This document shows positions 1-4,719 of a DNA stretch of 20,175 nucleotides, one piece after another. The position numbers and the translations under genes are program-made. The stretch's first letter is position 1. Each line of letters begins with the position of its first letter. Source of the stretch: a virus; IMG/VR virus record IMGVR_UViG_3300032284_000553, positions 1 to 20,175 of that record; one strand, given 5' to 3'. The notes beneath the pieces were generated by a model. It saw nothing but the letters and a program-made list of their open reading frames with translations, did not search any database and was not told the origin of the DNA.

Positions 1-1
1 A

Positions 2-109
2 CACAATTATCCAGAATATCGCATCTATCGTATTATGGAAATGGATACAACCATATGGTATGGTCAGCCAACTCCTAGTGATCCAAGAATAGAATATATT
101 GGTGCCTGA
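2..109 (+). CDS. C-terminal end of an upstream gene (5' truncated by the window)
   Basis: An open frame runs from the window edge to a TGA at 107-109 and gives 35 residues, hydrophilic, Tyr- and Ile-rich (ends ...RIEYIGA). Nothing in this fragment identifies a family. An in-frame ATG at 35 would give only a very short peptide, so the gene most likely begins upstream of the window. It ends 18 bases before the first tRNA, the same tight gene-to-tRNA spacing seen elsewhere in the window. Confidence 0.5.
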   Translation, partial: HNYPEYRIYRIMEMDTTIWYGQPTPSDPRIEYIGA

Positions 110-127
110 GTAGGATGGCAAAGAATT

Positions 128-218
128 GCGTGGGCTGCAGAGACGGTGGTTCTGCGACGGACTGTAAATCCGTTCCCTAAGGGTAACATTGTAGGTTCGA
201 ATCCTACCCCACGCACCA
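128..218 (+). tRNA. tRNA-Tyr (GTA)
   Basis: Acceptor arms GCGTGGG/CCCACGC, anticodon stem ACGGA/TCCGT closing loop CTGTAAA (anticodon GTA), T-arm GTAGG-TTCGAAT-CCTAC, encoded CCA. It keeps the long variable arm expected of bacterial tRNA-Tyr (class II). Confidence 0.95.
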
Positions 219-312
219 TAAGCGCCATCGGACCGTGCCCCACTGTGCGGCAGCCGATGTAAAAGAAGCCGTGTGGCGAGTCAGGAGCCAGTTAACGGTG
301 GGTAGAGTTTAA
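219..312 (+). other. Spacer between tRNA-Tyr and tRNA-Cys with possible RNA structure
   Basis: No ORF and no T-arm signature. CATCGG (226-231) can pair with CCGATG (254-259), enclosing a G-U-containing helix CCGTGC/GTGCGG with a six-base loop. A small GCC-GTGT-GGC hairpin follows near 268-277. A competing pairing CGCC (223-226)/GGCG (275-278) exists, so the fold is not unique. It may be a leader or processing spacer or a small stable RNA; support is weak. Confidence 0.3.
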
Positions 313-387
313 GTTGCCTGAGTCAGACGGTAAGGCGCGGGTCTGCAAAACCTTGAGAATCCGGTTCGACTCCGGAAGGTAACTCCA
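313..387 (+). tRNA. tRNA-Cys (GCA)
   Basis: Acceptor GTTGCCT/AGGTAAC with one G-U pair, loop CTGCAAA (anticodon GCA), T-arm TCCGG-TTCGACT-CCGGA, discriminator T, encoded CCA. The outermost anticodon-stem pair is a mismatch. Confidence 0.9.
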
Positions 388-391
388 GTAT

Positions 392-469
392 GTTTCGGTA
401 GCTCAACTGGATGAGAGCATCGCGCTACGAACGCGAAGGTTGGGGGTTCGAATCCCTCTCGGAACACCA
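392..469 (+). tRNA. tRNA-Arg (ACG)
   Basis: Acceptor GTTTCGG/TCGGAAC, anticodon stem TCGCG/CGCGA with loop CTACGAA (anticodon ACG), encoded CCA. A34 would need deamination to inosine, presumably by host TadA, to read CGU/CGC/CGA. Confidence 0.93.
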
Positions 470-473
470 ATTC

Positions 474-548
474 GCCGATGTAGCTCAGCGGTAGAGCACT
501 CGCTTCATACGCGAAGGGTCGTAGGTTCAAGTCCTACTTTCGGCACCA
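474..548 (+). tRNA. tRNA with CAT anticodon (elongator Met or Ile2)
   Basis: Acceptor GCCGATG/TTTCGGC, anticodon loop TTCATAC (CAT), T-arm GTAGG-TTCAAGT-CCTAC, encoded CCA. It lacks the three G-C pairs and the 1:72 mismatch of initiator tRNA, so it is not fMet. The T-loop TTCAAGT resembles bacterial tRNA-Ile2, in which TilS converts C34 to lysidine, but Met and Ile cannot be separated with certainty by eye. Confidence 0.88.
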
Positions 549-556
549 ATAAGATA

Positions 557-633
557 CGGAGATTAGCGCAGTCTGGTAGCGCATCTGCTTTGGGAGCAGA
601 GGGTCGCAGGTTCGAACCCTGCATCTCCGACCA
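557..633 (+). tRNA. tRNA-Pro (TGG)
   Basis: Acceptor CGGAGAT/ATCTCCG, anticodon stem TCTGC/GCAGA with loop TTTGGGA (TGG), T-arm GCAGG-TTCGAAC-CCTGC, encoded CCA. Confidence 0.95.
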
Positions 634-639
634 CCTCTT

Positions 640-714
640 GCGGAGGTAGCTCAGTGGTAGAGCTTCTGCTTGCCAAGCAGACGGTCGTGGGTTCGATCCC
701 CATTCTCCGCTCCA
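640..714 (+). tRNA. tRNA-Gly (GCC)
   Basis: Acceptor GCGGAGG/TCTCCGC, anticodon stem TCTGC/GCAGA with loop TTGCCAA (GCC), encoded CCA. It starts six bases after tRNA-Pro. Confidence 0.95.
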
Positions 715-719
715 TTAAT

Positions 720-796
720 GCCCTCGTAGTCCAACTGGCAGAGGCGCCGGTCTTAGAAACCGGATGTTGTAAGTTCGAATCTTACCGGGGGCACCA
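720..796 (+). tRNA. tRNA-Leu (TAG), class I body
   Basis: Acceptor GCCCTCG/CGGGGGC, anticodon stem CCGGT/ACCGG with loop CTTAGAA (TAG, reads CUA/CUG), T-arm GTAAG-TTCGAAT-CTTAC, discriminator A, encoded CCA. The variable region is only five bases, whereas bacterial leucine tRNAs normally carry a long variable arm. The tRNA-Ser and tRNA-Tyr genes of this same array do keep theirs. Its anticodon arm resembles that of E. coli tRNA-Trp apart from the anticodon. Confidence 0.88.
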
Positions 797-800
797 TAAT

Positions 801-939
801 TCGATGAGCAGAATCGCGTCCGATCTGAGAGTAAGCCACTATGTGGACCGTCTTTTCTCAGGTGAGCTCGGGGTAAGACATCTTACATAAGCTTGGTAAC
901 CCGGATTCTGAAAAGAGGGTCGACACTCGTCCTCATCGA
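801..939 (+). ncRNA. Candidate structured stable RNA inside the tRNA array
   Basis: This interval has no tRNA and no credible ORF but contains nested perfect helices. P1 pairs 801-808 with 932-939 (8 bp). P2 continues directly, 809-815 with 904-910 (7 bp), leaving a 21-base insertion at 911-931 that can form GAC-ACTC-GTC. Inside are 823-830/856-863 (8 bp, one G-U) holding a CCAC-TAT-GTGG hairpin (836-846), then 869-872/900-903 and GTAAG-ACAT-CTTAC (873-886). A further pairing 864-868/890-894 would make a pseudoknot. The outer helices frame the region exactly between two tRNAs. The T4 tRNA cluster also carries two stable non-tRNA RNAs (species 1 and 2) of unclear function, so this could be a counterpart; homology is not claimed. 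Confidence 0.65.
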
Positions 940-947
940 TAATATTC

Positions 948-1022
948 GCATCCTTAGCTTAGCGGTAGAGCGTTCCCTTGACATGGGAGAGGTCGTTGGT
1001 TCGATCCCAGCAGGATGCACCA
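948..1022 (+). tRNA. tRNA-Val (GAC)
   Basis: Acceptor GCATCCT/AGGATGC, anticodon stem TTCCC/GGGAG with loop TTGACAT (GAC), encoded CCA. Confidence 0.94.
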
Positions 1023-1024
1023 TT

Positions 1025-1101
1025 GCCCATATAGCCAAACTGGTAAAGGCGGCAGTCTCAAAATCTGTAATCTGTAGGTTCAAATCCTACTGTGGGCACC
1101 A
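1025..1101 (+). tRNA. tRNA-Leu (CAA), class I body
   Basis: Acceptor GCCCATA/TGTGGGC, loop CTCAAAA (CAA, reads UUG), T-arm GTAGG-TTCAAAT-CCTAC, discriminator A, encoded CCA. As with the TAG tRNA at 720, the variable loop is five bases rather than a long arm. The innermost anticodon-stem pair is T-T. It starts two bases after tRNA-Val. Confidence 0.85.
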
Positions 1102-1102
1102 T

Positions 1103-1179
1103 GATTACGTAGCTCAGCAGGATAGAGCATCGGTTTCCTAAACCGAGGGTCGCATGTTCGAGTCATGCCGTGATCACCA
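1103..1179 (+). tRNA. tRNA-Arg (CCT)
   Basis: Acceptor GATTACG/CGTGATC, anticodon stem TCGGT/ACCGA with loop TTCCTAA (CCT), encoded CCA. Only one base separates it from the preceding tRNA. Confidence 0.93.
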
Positions 1180-1180
1180 T

Positions 1181-1256
1181 GCTGTCTTAGTGTAACTGGT
1201 AAGCACGTGAGATTGTGAATCTCGAGGTTTTGGTTCGAACCCAGAAGACAGTACCA
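1181..1256 (+). tRNA. tRNA-His (GTG)
   Basis: Acceptor GCTGTCT/AGACAGT (first pair G-U), anticodon stem TGAGA/TCTCG with loop TTGTGAA (GTG), encoded CCA. The G-1:C73 pair typical of bacterial tRNA-His is not visible (discriminator A, T at -1), so histidylation would depend on other features. Confidence 0.88.
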
Positions 1257-1264
1257 TATAAATA
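1257..1264 (+). promoter_or_regulatory. T4-type late promoter box TATAAATA
   Basis: Exact match to the T4 late -10 consensus recognised by gp55, starting immediately after the CCA of tRNA-His. It would drive the small ORF at 1269 and the GATase-like gene. The start point would fall at about the ATG of the small ORF, so transcripts may be leaderless for it or serve mainly the gene at 1376. Confidence 0.6.
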
Positions 1265-1268
1265 TGGC

Positions 1269-1379
1269 ATGTTCAAGATATACGAAAAAGTACTAGATCA
1301 TGTATTGAAACTCATCTGGTTGGCCTTGATGATTCACTGGCTACTGGATGGTATATCTGTAAGCAGTATCTTCAAATGA
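1269..1379 (+). CDS. Small predicted membrane peptide (36 aa)
   Basis: An ATG-to-TGA frame of 36 residues whose stop overlaps the ATG of the next gene in an ATGA tetranucleotide, the usual sign of translational coupling. Residues about 12-31 (starting VLKLIWLALM) form one hydrophobic segment, so a single-pass membrane peptide is possible; the N-terminus is charged. No Shine-Dalgarno sequence is visible upstream because tRNA-His ends 12 bases before the ATG. Function unknown. The junction is the main support, and it could instead be a chance frame. Confidence 0.45.
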   Translation: MFKIYEKVLDHVLKLIWLALMIHWLLDGISVSSIFK

Positions 1380-2032
1380 AGAAGCTAGCTCTCTTCAACC
1401 ACCACCCAGAATGTTCTGATCAGTGTTGTCTTGGTATGACTAGAGCTCTTTCTCCAAATTATGAAGTCAAATGGTTTTCACTACGTGATAATATTGATGA
1501 GGTGCTAAATGATGTGAATGGAATTGTTTTCCCTGGCGGCATTGGCGACAGTGACAGTTATCACGATTTCTTTACACGCACTAAAGCTAACAAGATCGCA
1601 GCGTTTCTTGCTAGAGGTGGTAGGTATATCGGCGTTTGCATGGGTGCTTATTGGGCTGGTTCTAGATATTTTGACCTTCTCGATAAGGTAGATGCAGTTC
1701 AGTATATCAAGAGACCAACTGCAGATATAAAACGAAGCTATGGAACTGTTGCTCAAGTCGAGTGGCTTGGTGAGAAGCAAAACATGTTCTTTTATGACGG
1801 CTGCACGTTTACAGGTAGTGGCAGTTATGATATAATAGCTAAATATTCGAATGATGAACCTATGGCTATCATTCAAGGGAATGTTGGTATCATAGGTTGT
1901 CATCCGGAGAGTGAAGAATTCTGGTACGAGAAACCGTACCAATACATAAACGAGCACTGGCATGGAGGCTATCATCACAAGCTTCTGCTAGAGTTCGTTG
2001 ACAGGTTATGGAGCTTTCGTCTAGCGGTTTAG
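1376..2032 (+). CDS. Class I glutamine amidotransferase-like (BPL_N-type) protein
   Basis: A 218-residue protein with the layout of the BPL_N/class I GATase fold. A PGG turn lies at 53-55, the nucleophile elbow is GVCMGA with Cys88, and the closing motif is CHPE with His176 and Glu178, giving a complete Cys-His-Glu triad. In this family the domain transfers amide nitrogen or acts as an amidase, but BPL_N members have no well-defined reaction and the substrate here is unknown. The start overlaps the preceding small ORF by four bases. The TAG stop at 2030-2032 lies inside the D-arm of tRNA-Glu (2010-2086), so the last seven residues are encoded by tRNA sequence. A late promoter box lies at 1257. 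Confidence 0.75.
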   Translation: MKKLALFNHHPECSDQCCLGMTRALSPNYEVKWFSLRDNIDEVLNDVNGIVFPGGIGDSDSYHDFFTRTKANKIAAFLARGGRYIGVCMGAYWAGSRYFDLLDKVDAVQYIKRPTADIKRSYGTVAQVEWLGEKQNMFFYDGCTFTGSGSYDIIAKYSNDEPMAIIQGNVGIIGCHPESEEFWYEKPYQYINEHWHGGYHHKLLLEFVDRLWSFRLAV

Positions 2033-2086
2033 GACATCGCCCTCTCACGGCGAAGATCACGGGTTCAAATCCCGTAAGCTCTACCA
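2010..2086 (+). tRNA. tRNA-Glu (CTC), overlaps preceding CDS
   Basis: Acceptor GGAGCTT/AAGCTCT, anticodon stem TCGCC/GGCGA with loop CTCTCAC (CTC), T-arm CGGG-TTCAAAT-CCCG, encoded CCA. The first 23 bases are shared with the 3' end of the GATase-like CDS, whose stop codon is the conserved TAG of the D-arm. Confidence 0.93.
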
Positions 2087-2090
2087 ATAC

Positions 2091-2167
2091 CCCGTGTTCT
2101 TCTAATGGCCTAGGAAGCCTCCCTTTCAAGGAGTACAATGTCGGTTCAACTCCGTCACACGGGACCA
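2091..2167 (+). tRNA. tRNA-Glu (TTC)
   Basis: Acceptor CCCGTGT/ACACGGG, loop CTTTCAA (TTC), T-arm GTCGG-TTCAACT-CCGTC with one mismatch, encoded CCA. A second glutamate isoacceptor next to the CTC one; the sequences are clearly diverged, so it is not a recent duplicate. Confidence 0.88.
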
Positions 2168-2169
2168 AA

Positions 2170-2245
2170 GCCTTCTTGGTATAGCTGGTGCGTACGCTGG
2201 TCTGAAGAACCAGAGGATGCGGTTCGATTCCGTGAGAAGGCACCA
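2170..2245 (+). tRNA. tRNA-Phe (GAA)
   Basis: Acceptor GCCTTCT/AGAAGGC, anticodon stem CTGGT/ACCAG with loop CTGAAGA (GAA), encoded CCA. Confidence 0.94.
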
Positions 2246-2252
2246 TAAATAT

Positions 2253-2342
2253 GGAGAGTTGGCCGAGAGGCTTAAGGCACACGTTTGCTAAATGTGCGAG
2301 GGGTAGAATCCTCCGTGAGTTCGAATCTCACACTCTCCGCCA
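2253..2342 (+). tRNA. tRNA-Ser (GCT)
   Basis: Acceptor GGAGAGT/ACTCTCC, anticodon stem CACGT/ATGTG with loop TTGCTAA (GCT), a long class II variable arm, T-arm GTGAG-TTCGAAT-CTCAC, discriminator G, encoded CCA. Confidence 0.95.
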
Positions 2343-2346
2343 CTAT

Positions 2347-2420
2347 ATCGGTGTCGTATAATGGTAGTACAAGGGTCTCCAAAACCTTTAGCGTGGGTTC
2401 GATTCCTACCACCGGTGCCA
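2347..2420 (+). tRNA. tRNA-Trp (CCA)
   Basis: Acceptor ATCGGTG/CACCGGT, loop CTCCAAA (CCA), discriminator G as in bacterial tRNA-Trp, encoded CCA. Confidence 0.93.
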
Positions 2421-2428
2421 TATAAATA
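2421..2428 (+). promoter_or_regulatory. T4-type late promoter box TATAAATA
   Basis: Exact late -10 consensus starting at the first base after the CCA of tRNA-Trp, as at 1257 after tRNA-His. It would transcribe the structured RNA at 2430-2614, tRNA-Ser(TGA) and the oxygenase genes. Confidence 0.55.
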
Positions 2429-2429
2429 G

Positions 2430-2614
2430 TTCGTCTGCCACGGAATGTCAGTCGGATAATAGTTAGTAGCTAGTCACTGCAACTACCGAGCCAACCGTGC
2501 CTCTAGATCTTGTTGTATCAGACTGGTATAACTTAAGGAGTGACTTCCGAGATTGGCTGGATAGAGGGCGCTGTTGTGGGGCAGCAGGCAAGTAGCGGAG
2601 AGCTACACCCACAA
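2430..2614 (+). ncRNA. Second candidate structured RNA, between tRNA-Trp and tRNA-Ser
   Basis: About 185 bases with no tRNA signature and no convincing ORF, but with several helices. TAGTT/AACTA pairs 2460-2464 with 2481-2485, extended by CGG/CCG. AGCCAA (2489-2494) pairs with TTGGCT (2553-2558) around a hairpin 2512-2518/2526-2532 (7 bp with two G-U). A separate two-level hairpin has TTGTGGG (2574-2580)/CCCACAA (2608-2614) enclosing GTAGC-GGAGA-GCTAC (2592-2606). The last hairpin is the most convincing. An alternative pairing 2439-2443/2495-2499 would conflict with or form a pseudoknot with the others. It could be a stable RNA or a processing leader for the next tRNA. Confidence 0.5.
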
Positions 2615-2620
2615 GAATTA

Positions 2621-2704
2621 GGAGGGTAGCGTCTATGGTAGACATACAGTCTTGAAAACTGCGCCACCTCACGGTTGATGGTTCGATTCCTTTACCCTCC
2701 GCCA
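2621..2704 (+). tRNA. tRNA-Ser (TGA)
   Basis: Acceptor GGAGGGT/ACCCTCC, anticodon stem ACAGT/ACTGC with loop CTTGAAA (TGA), long variable arm, T-arm GATGG-TTCGATT-CCTTT, discriminator G, encoded CCA. Confidence 0.92.
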
Positions 2705-2733
2705 TATACGGTTAGTCGCGGTAAATAGACTCG

Positions 2734-2756
2734 TGTGGGCCCACGGTTAGCCCACA
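2734..2756 (+). repeat. Inverted repeat/hairpin after the tRNA array
   Basis: TGTGGGC (2734-2740) and GCCCACA (2750-2756) form a 7-bp hairpin with a nine-base loop, 18 bases upstream of the start of the next CDS. No U-tract follows, so it is more likely a 5'-UTR stability or processing hairpin than an intrinsic terminator. Confidence 0.5.
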
Positions 2757-2774
2757 ACTTCTATGGAGTTTATT

Positions 2775-3353
2775 ATGCAATTCATGAATCTATGGGCAAC
2801 ACCTGTTGCTATCTTTCAAAATAGAGACTATAGAGATATTAACGCAGAGATCCTTAAGTATGAGGAGCTCAGAGGTTGCAATTTCCTAAAGAAGAAGGAC
2901 GTGTGGGATTATAAGGATGAAATCCCTGCGCTTGGTTCTCTCTATGATTGGATGTTAGATTGTACTGCTAAGTATGCCGAGGAATGCTTCGGCATGGAAT
3001 ATCGCCCTGACTACTTTCGACATGGTCATGGATCGATCAATTTCCGTGGTAAGGGCGAGGAAGCTCTTCTACACACGCATCGATTGACTACGGTTGTGAT
3101 GACATATTATGTCGACGTCTATGATAACTGTGGTGACATTAGACTTCTAGATCCTAGAAGCACTCTTGGTTGGATCAGTCGTAACGATGGTCGACCCTAC
3201 AATCAATACACACATAGCCCAAATAATGGTGAGCTGATCATGTTCCCAGGTTGGGTTACACATATGGTTGCGCAAAACCAATCTGATAAAGAGCGTGTTG
3301 CTCTCACGTCTAACGTGTACCTAAAAGATGAGCATAAAGATAAGGTGTACTGA
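2775..3353 (+). CDS. 2-oxoglutarate/Fe(II)-dependent oxygenase (TIGR02466-like)
   Basis: A 192-residue double-stranded beta-helix oxygenase. LLHTHR supplies the proximal histidines (His100 and His102), a GDIRLLDPR strand follows at 120-128, and GELIMFPGWVTHMV supplies the distal His163. Arg174 in KERVAL is the expected 2-oxoglutarate-binding residue. The pattern fits the phage and marine-bacterial 2OG-FeII_Oxy_5/TIGR02466 family, whose substrates are largely unknown. The ATG at 2775 is preferred over 2763 because TGGAG at 2764-2768 is a Shine-Dalgarno sequence six bases upstream of it. The stop overlaps the next ATG (TGATG), so it is coupled to a second, unrelated-looking oxygenase. Confidence 0.8.
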   Translation: MQFMNLWATPVAIFQNRDYRDINAEILKYEELRGCNFLKKKDVWDYKDEIPALGSLYDWMLDCTAKYAEECFGMEYRPDYFRHGHGSINFRGKGEEALLHTHRLTTVVMTYYVDVYDNCGDIRLLDPRSTLGWISRNDGRPYNQYTHSPNNGELIMFPGWVTHMVAQNQSDKERVALTSNVYLKDEHKDKVY

Positions 3354-3844
3354 TGAATAGATTCTTTGTAATTGATGACGTCTTTGATGAGCAGACACGT
3401 ATTAAGATTCGTGACTTCGAGTATGGGCCTGCATCACCACAAAAGTGGTACGATCTAGGTACTAACCCGGATCACGAGAAGATCTTCGATATTGCTATCG
3501 AGCTTGGGTTTGGATTCATTCATGGTGCCGGTATTATTGGCTATGAGATGTGGTGCAACACTAGGGCCGTTGGATGGCATTACGATCATGATGAGGTAGC
3601 CTCACGTGAGGCTGGTAAGCTAATTACACCTACATTTGCTGCCGTATACTATGCAGAGATTGCTAATCTTGAAGGCGGTGACCTAGTCACCGAGACCCAT
3701 AGAATCACTCCTGTAACCAATAGATTGGTCATCATGAGTGGTGGATTCAGACATGCTGTATATCCATACGCCGGTACGCGTAAGGCTATCACGCTTAATC
3801 CATGGGATCATAAAATCGATAACGCGGGTGTAGCTCAGGGGTAG
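3353..3844 (+). CDS. Prolyl 4-hydroxylase-like 2OG-Fe(II) oxygenase
   Basis: A 163-residue protein with the P4Hc pattern: WHYDHDE supplies His76 and Asp78, the distal His134 lies in GGFRHAVYPY, and Arg143 in GTRKAITLNPW is the 2-oxoglutarate ligand. Family members hydroxylate protein side chains or small molecules; the phage substrate is unknown. It starts within the stop codon of the preceding oxygenase, so the two are probably made in fixed ratio. The TAG stop (3842-3844) sits in the D-loop of tRNA-Gly(TCC), so the final residues (AGVAQG region) are encoded by tRNA sequence. Removal of the tRNA by RNase P would strip the stop codon from the mRNA. Confidence 0.8.
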   Translation: MNRFFVIDDVFDEQTRIKIRDFEYGPASPQKWYDLGTNPDHEKIFDIAIELGFGFIHGAGIIGYEMWCNTRAVGWHYDHDEVASREAGKLITPTFAAVYYAEIANLEGGDLVTETHRITPVTNRLVIMSGGFRHAVYPYAGTRKAITLNPWDHKIDNAGVAQG

Positions 3845-3898
3845 AGCTTCAGTCTTCCAAACTGAATGTCGAGGGTTCGAATCCCTTCGCCCGCTCCA
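3824..3898 (+). tRNA. tRNA-Gly (TCC), overlaps preceding CDS
   Basis: Acceptor GCGGGTG/CGCCCGC, anticodon stem TCAGT/ACTGA with loop CTTCCAA (TCC), encoded CCA. The first 21 bases overlap the oxygenase CDS. Confidence 0.95.
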
Positions 3899-3910
3899 TT
3901 AAGGTATATC

Positions 3911-4648
3911 ATGTTTACATTCTTCCATCGTAAAAAGAGGATCACTGTCGATTGCTTCACGGCATTATCGCCAGCGTTCGAGTACACACCAATCGTAAGA
4001 GCGTCTAAGACGATTCCCGATTGGTGGAAGAACTTACCAAAGGTAGGTCCTCTTAAGGATGATAATGGTACATTTCGTATTGACAATAATATGAGACGGT
4101 GCTATGGATTCCTCGAGCTCTACAAGCGTGGAGCTATCATTGAAGCATGGTGTGATAACCACCTTGAAATAAACCCTGACAACTATCGCTTTCATGTCAC
4201 TATTGGTGAAAAGCCAACTTGGCATGAACGCGAGCAGTTTCAGGGTGCTTTCAATAACTATCATCATGTAAAGCTCATGAGCCCGTGGCACCTCCGTGAT
4301 AAGACTGGAATGCCTTTCATGTTCATGGGTGCCGAGTGGAACAATGAGCTTCCATACAAGGTGCTTCCCGGTATCGTTGAGTATCAGAATGTATCTGGTA
4401 CACACATCAACCTGATGGTTCCAAAATACACATCTTCATATGACATGGATATTAAGCTGGGGACACCTCTTGTCCACATTATCCCGCTGCGTGATGATGT
4501 GCATGTAGACTTCAAGTGTCATCTCCTGACACAGGATGAGCTTCAGAAAGTAGCCTTACACGGTGGTATCTCGTATGATGGCATTCGTGGGATGATTGGC
4601 CTACGCAAGCGTAATGAATCTAGAGGCTGTCCGTTCGGCTTCGGATAA
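3911..4648 (+). CDS. Conserved phage protein of unknown function (245 aa)
   Basis: It begins MFTFFHRKK and has a soluble, mixed composition with many Trp, His and Tyr residues (for example IPDWWKNLP at about 39-47, CYGFLELYKRG near 65, and a C-terminal GLRKRNES-type basic tail). It resembles uncharacterised proteins of marine and alphaproteobacterial T4-like phages, but I cannot assign a function. ATG 3911 follows AAGG at 3901-3904 and starts 12 bases after tRNA-Gly. An upstream in-frame start at 3866 would lie inside the tRNA and is rejected. Its TAA is embedded in GATAAATA, a near-match to the late promoter box just ahead of the next gene. Confidence 0.7.
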   Translation: MFTFFHRKKRITVDCFTALSPAFEYTPIVRASKTIPDWWKNLPKVGPLKDDNGTFRIDNNMRRCYGFLELYKRGAIIEAWCDNHLEINPDNYRFHVTIGEKPTWHEREQFQGAFNNYHHVKLMSPWHLRDKTGMPFMFMGAEWNNELPYKVLPGIVEYQNVSGTHINLMVPKYTSSYDMDIKLGTPLVHIIPLRDDVHVDFKCHLLTQDELQKVALHGGISYDGIRGMIGLRKRNESRGCPFGFG

Positions 4649-4651
4649 ATA
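4644..4651 (+). promoter_or_regulatory. Degenerate late promoter box GATAAATA
   Basis: One mismatch from TATAAATA, overlapping the stop codon of the upstream gene and placed so that transcription would begin shortly before the hairpin at 4667. It is a candidate promoter for the outer-membrane barrel gene. Confidence 0.35.
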
Positions 4652-4666
4652 AGCACATGAACGCGT

Positions 4667-4710
4667 CGTTATGAAATCCTGATGATTGATTAATCTTCAA
4701 TTTCATAACG
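4667..4710 (+). repeat. 11-bp perfect inverted repeat in the 5' UTR of the barrel gene
   Basis: CGTTATGAAAT (4667-4677) and ATTTCATAACG (4700-4710) are perfect complements around a 22-base loop. The stem ends at the first G of the GGAG Shine-Dalgarno sequence (4710-4713), six bases before the ATG. It should form in any transcript that enters the gene, so it may protect the mRNA or shape ribosome access. Confidence 0.7.
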
Positions 4711-4719
4711 GAGCTTCAG

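Noticed and set aside
720-796. Amber suppressor tRNA
   Set aside because: The anticodon reads TAG 5'-3', which decodes CUA/CUG; an amber suppressor would need CTA.
801-939. tmRNA or RNase P RNA as identity of the structured RNA
   Set aside because: No alanine-tRNA-like ends or tag frame, and no conserved RNase P motifs are visible.
1505-2282. Minus-strand open frames across the GATase-like gene and tRNAs
   Set aside because: They run through tRNA genes, have no ribosome-binding site, and oppose a protein with an intact catalytic triad.
128-2704. CRISPR-like array suggested by the repeated GTTCGA spacing
   Set aside because: The repeats are the conserved T-loops of individual tRNA genes at tRNA-length intervals.
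3866-3910. N-terminal extension of the 245-aa protein starting at 3866
   Set aside because: It would start inside tRNA-Gly(TCC); the ATG at 3911 has a Shine-Dalgarno-like AAGG.
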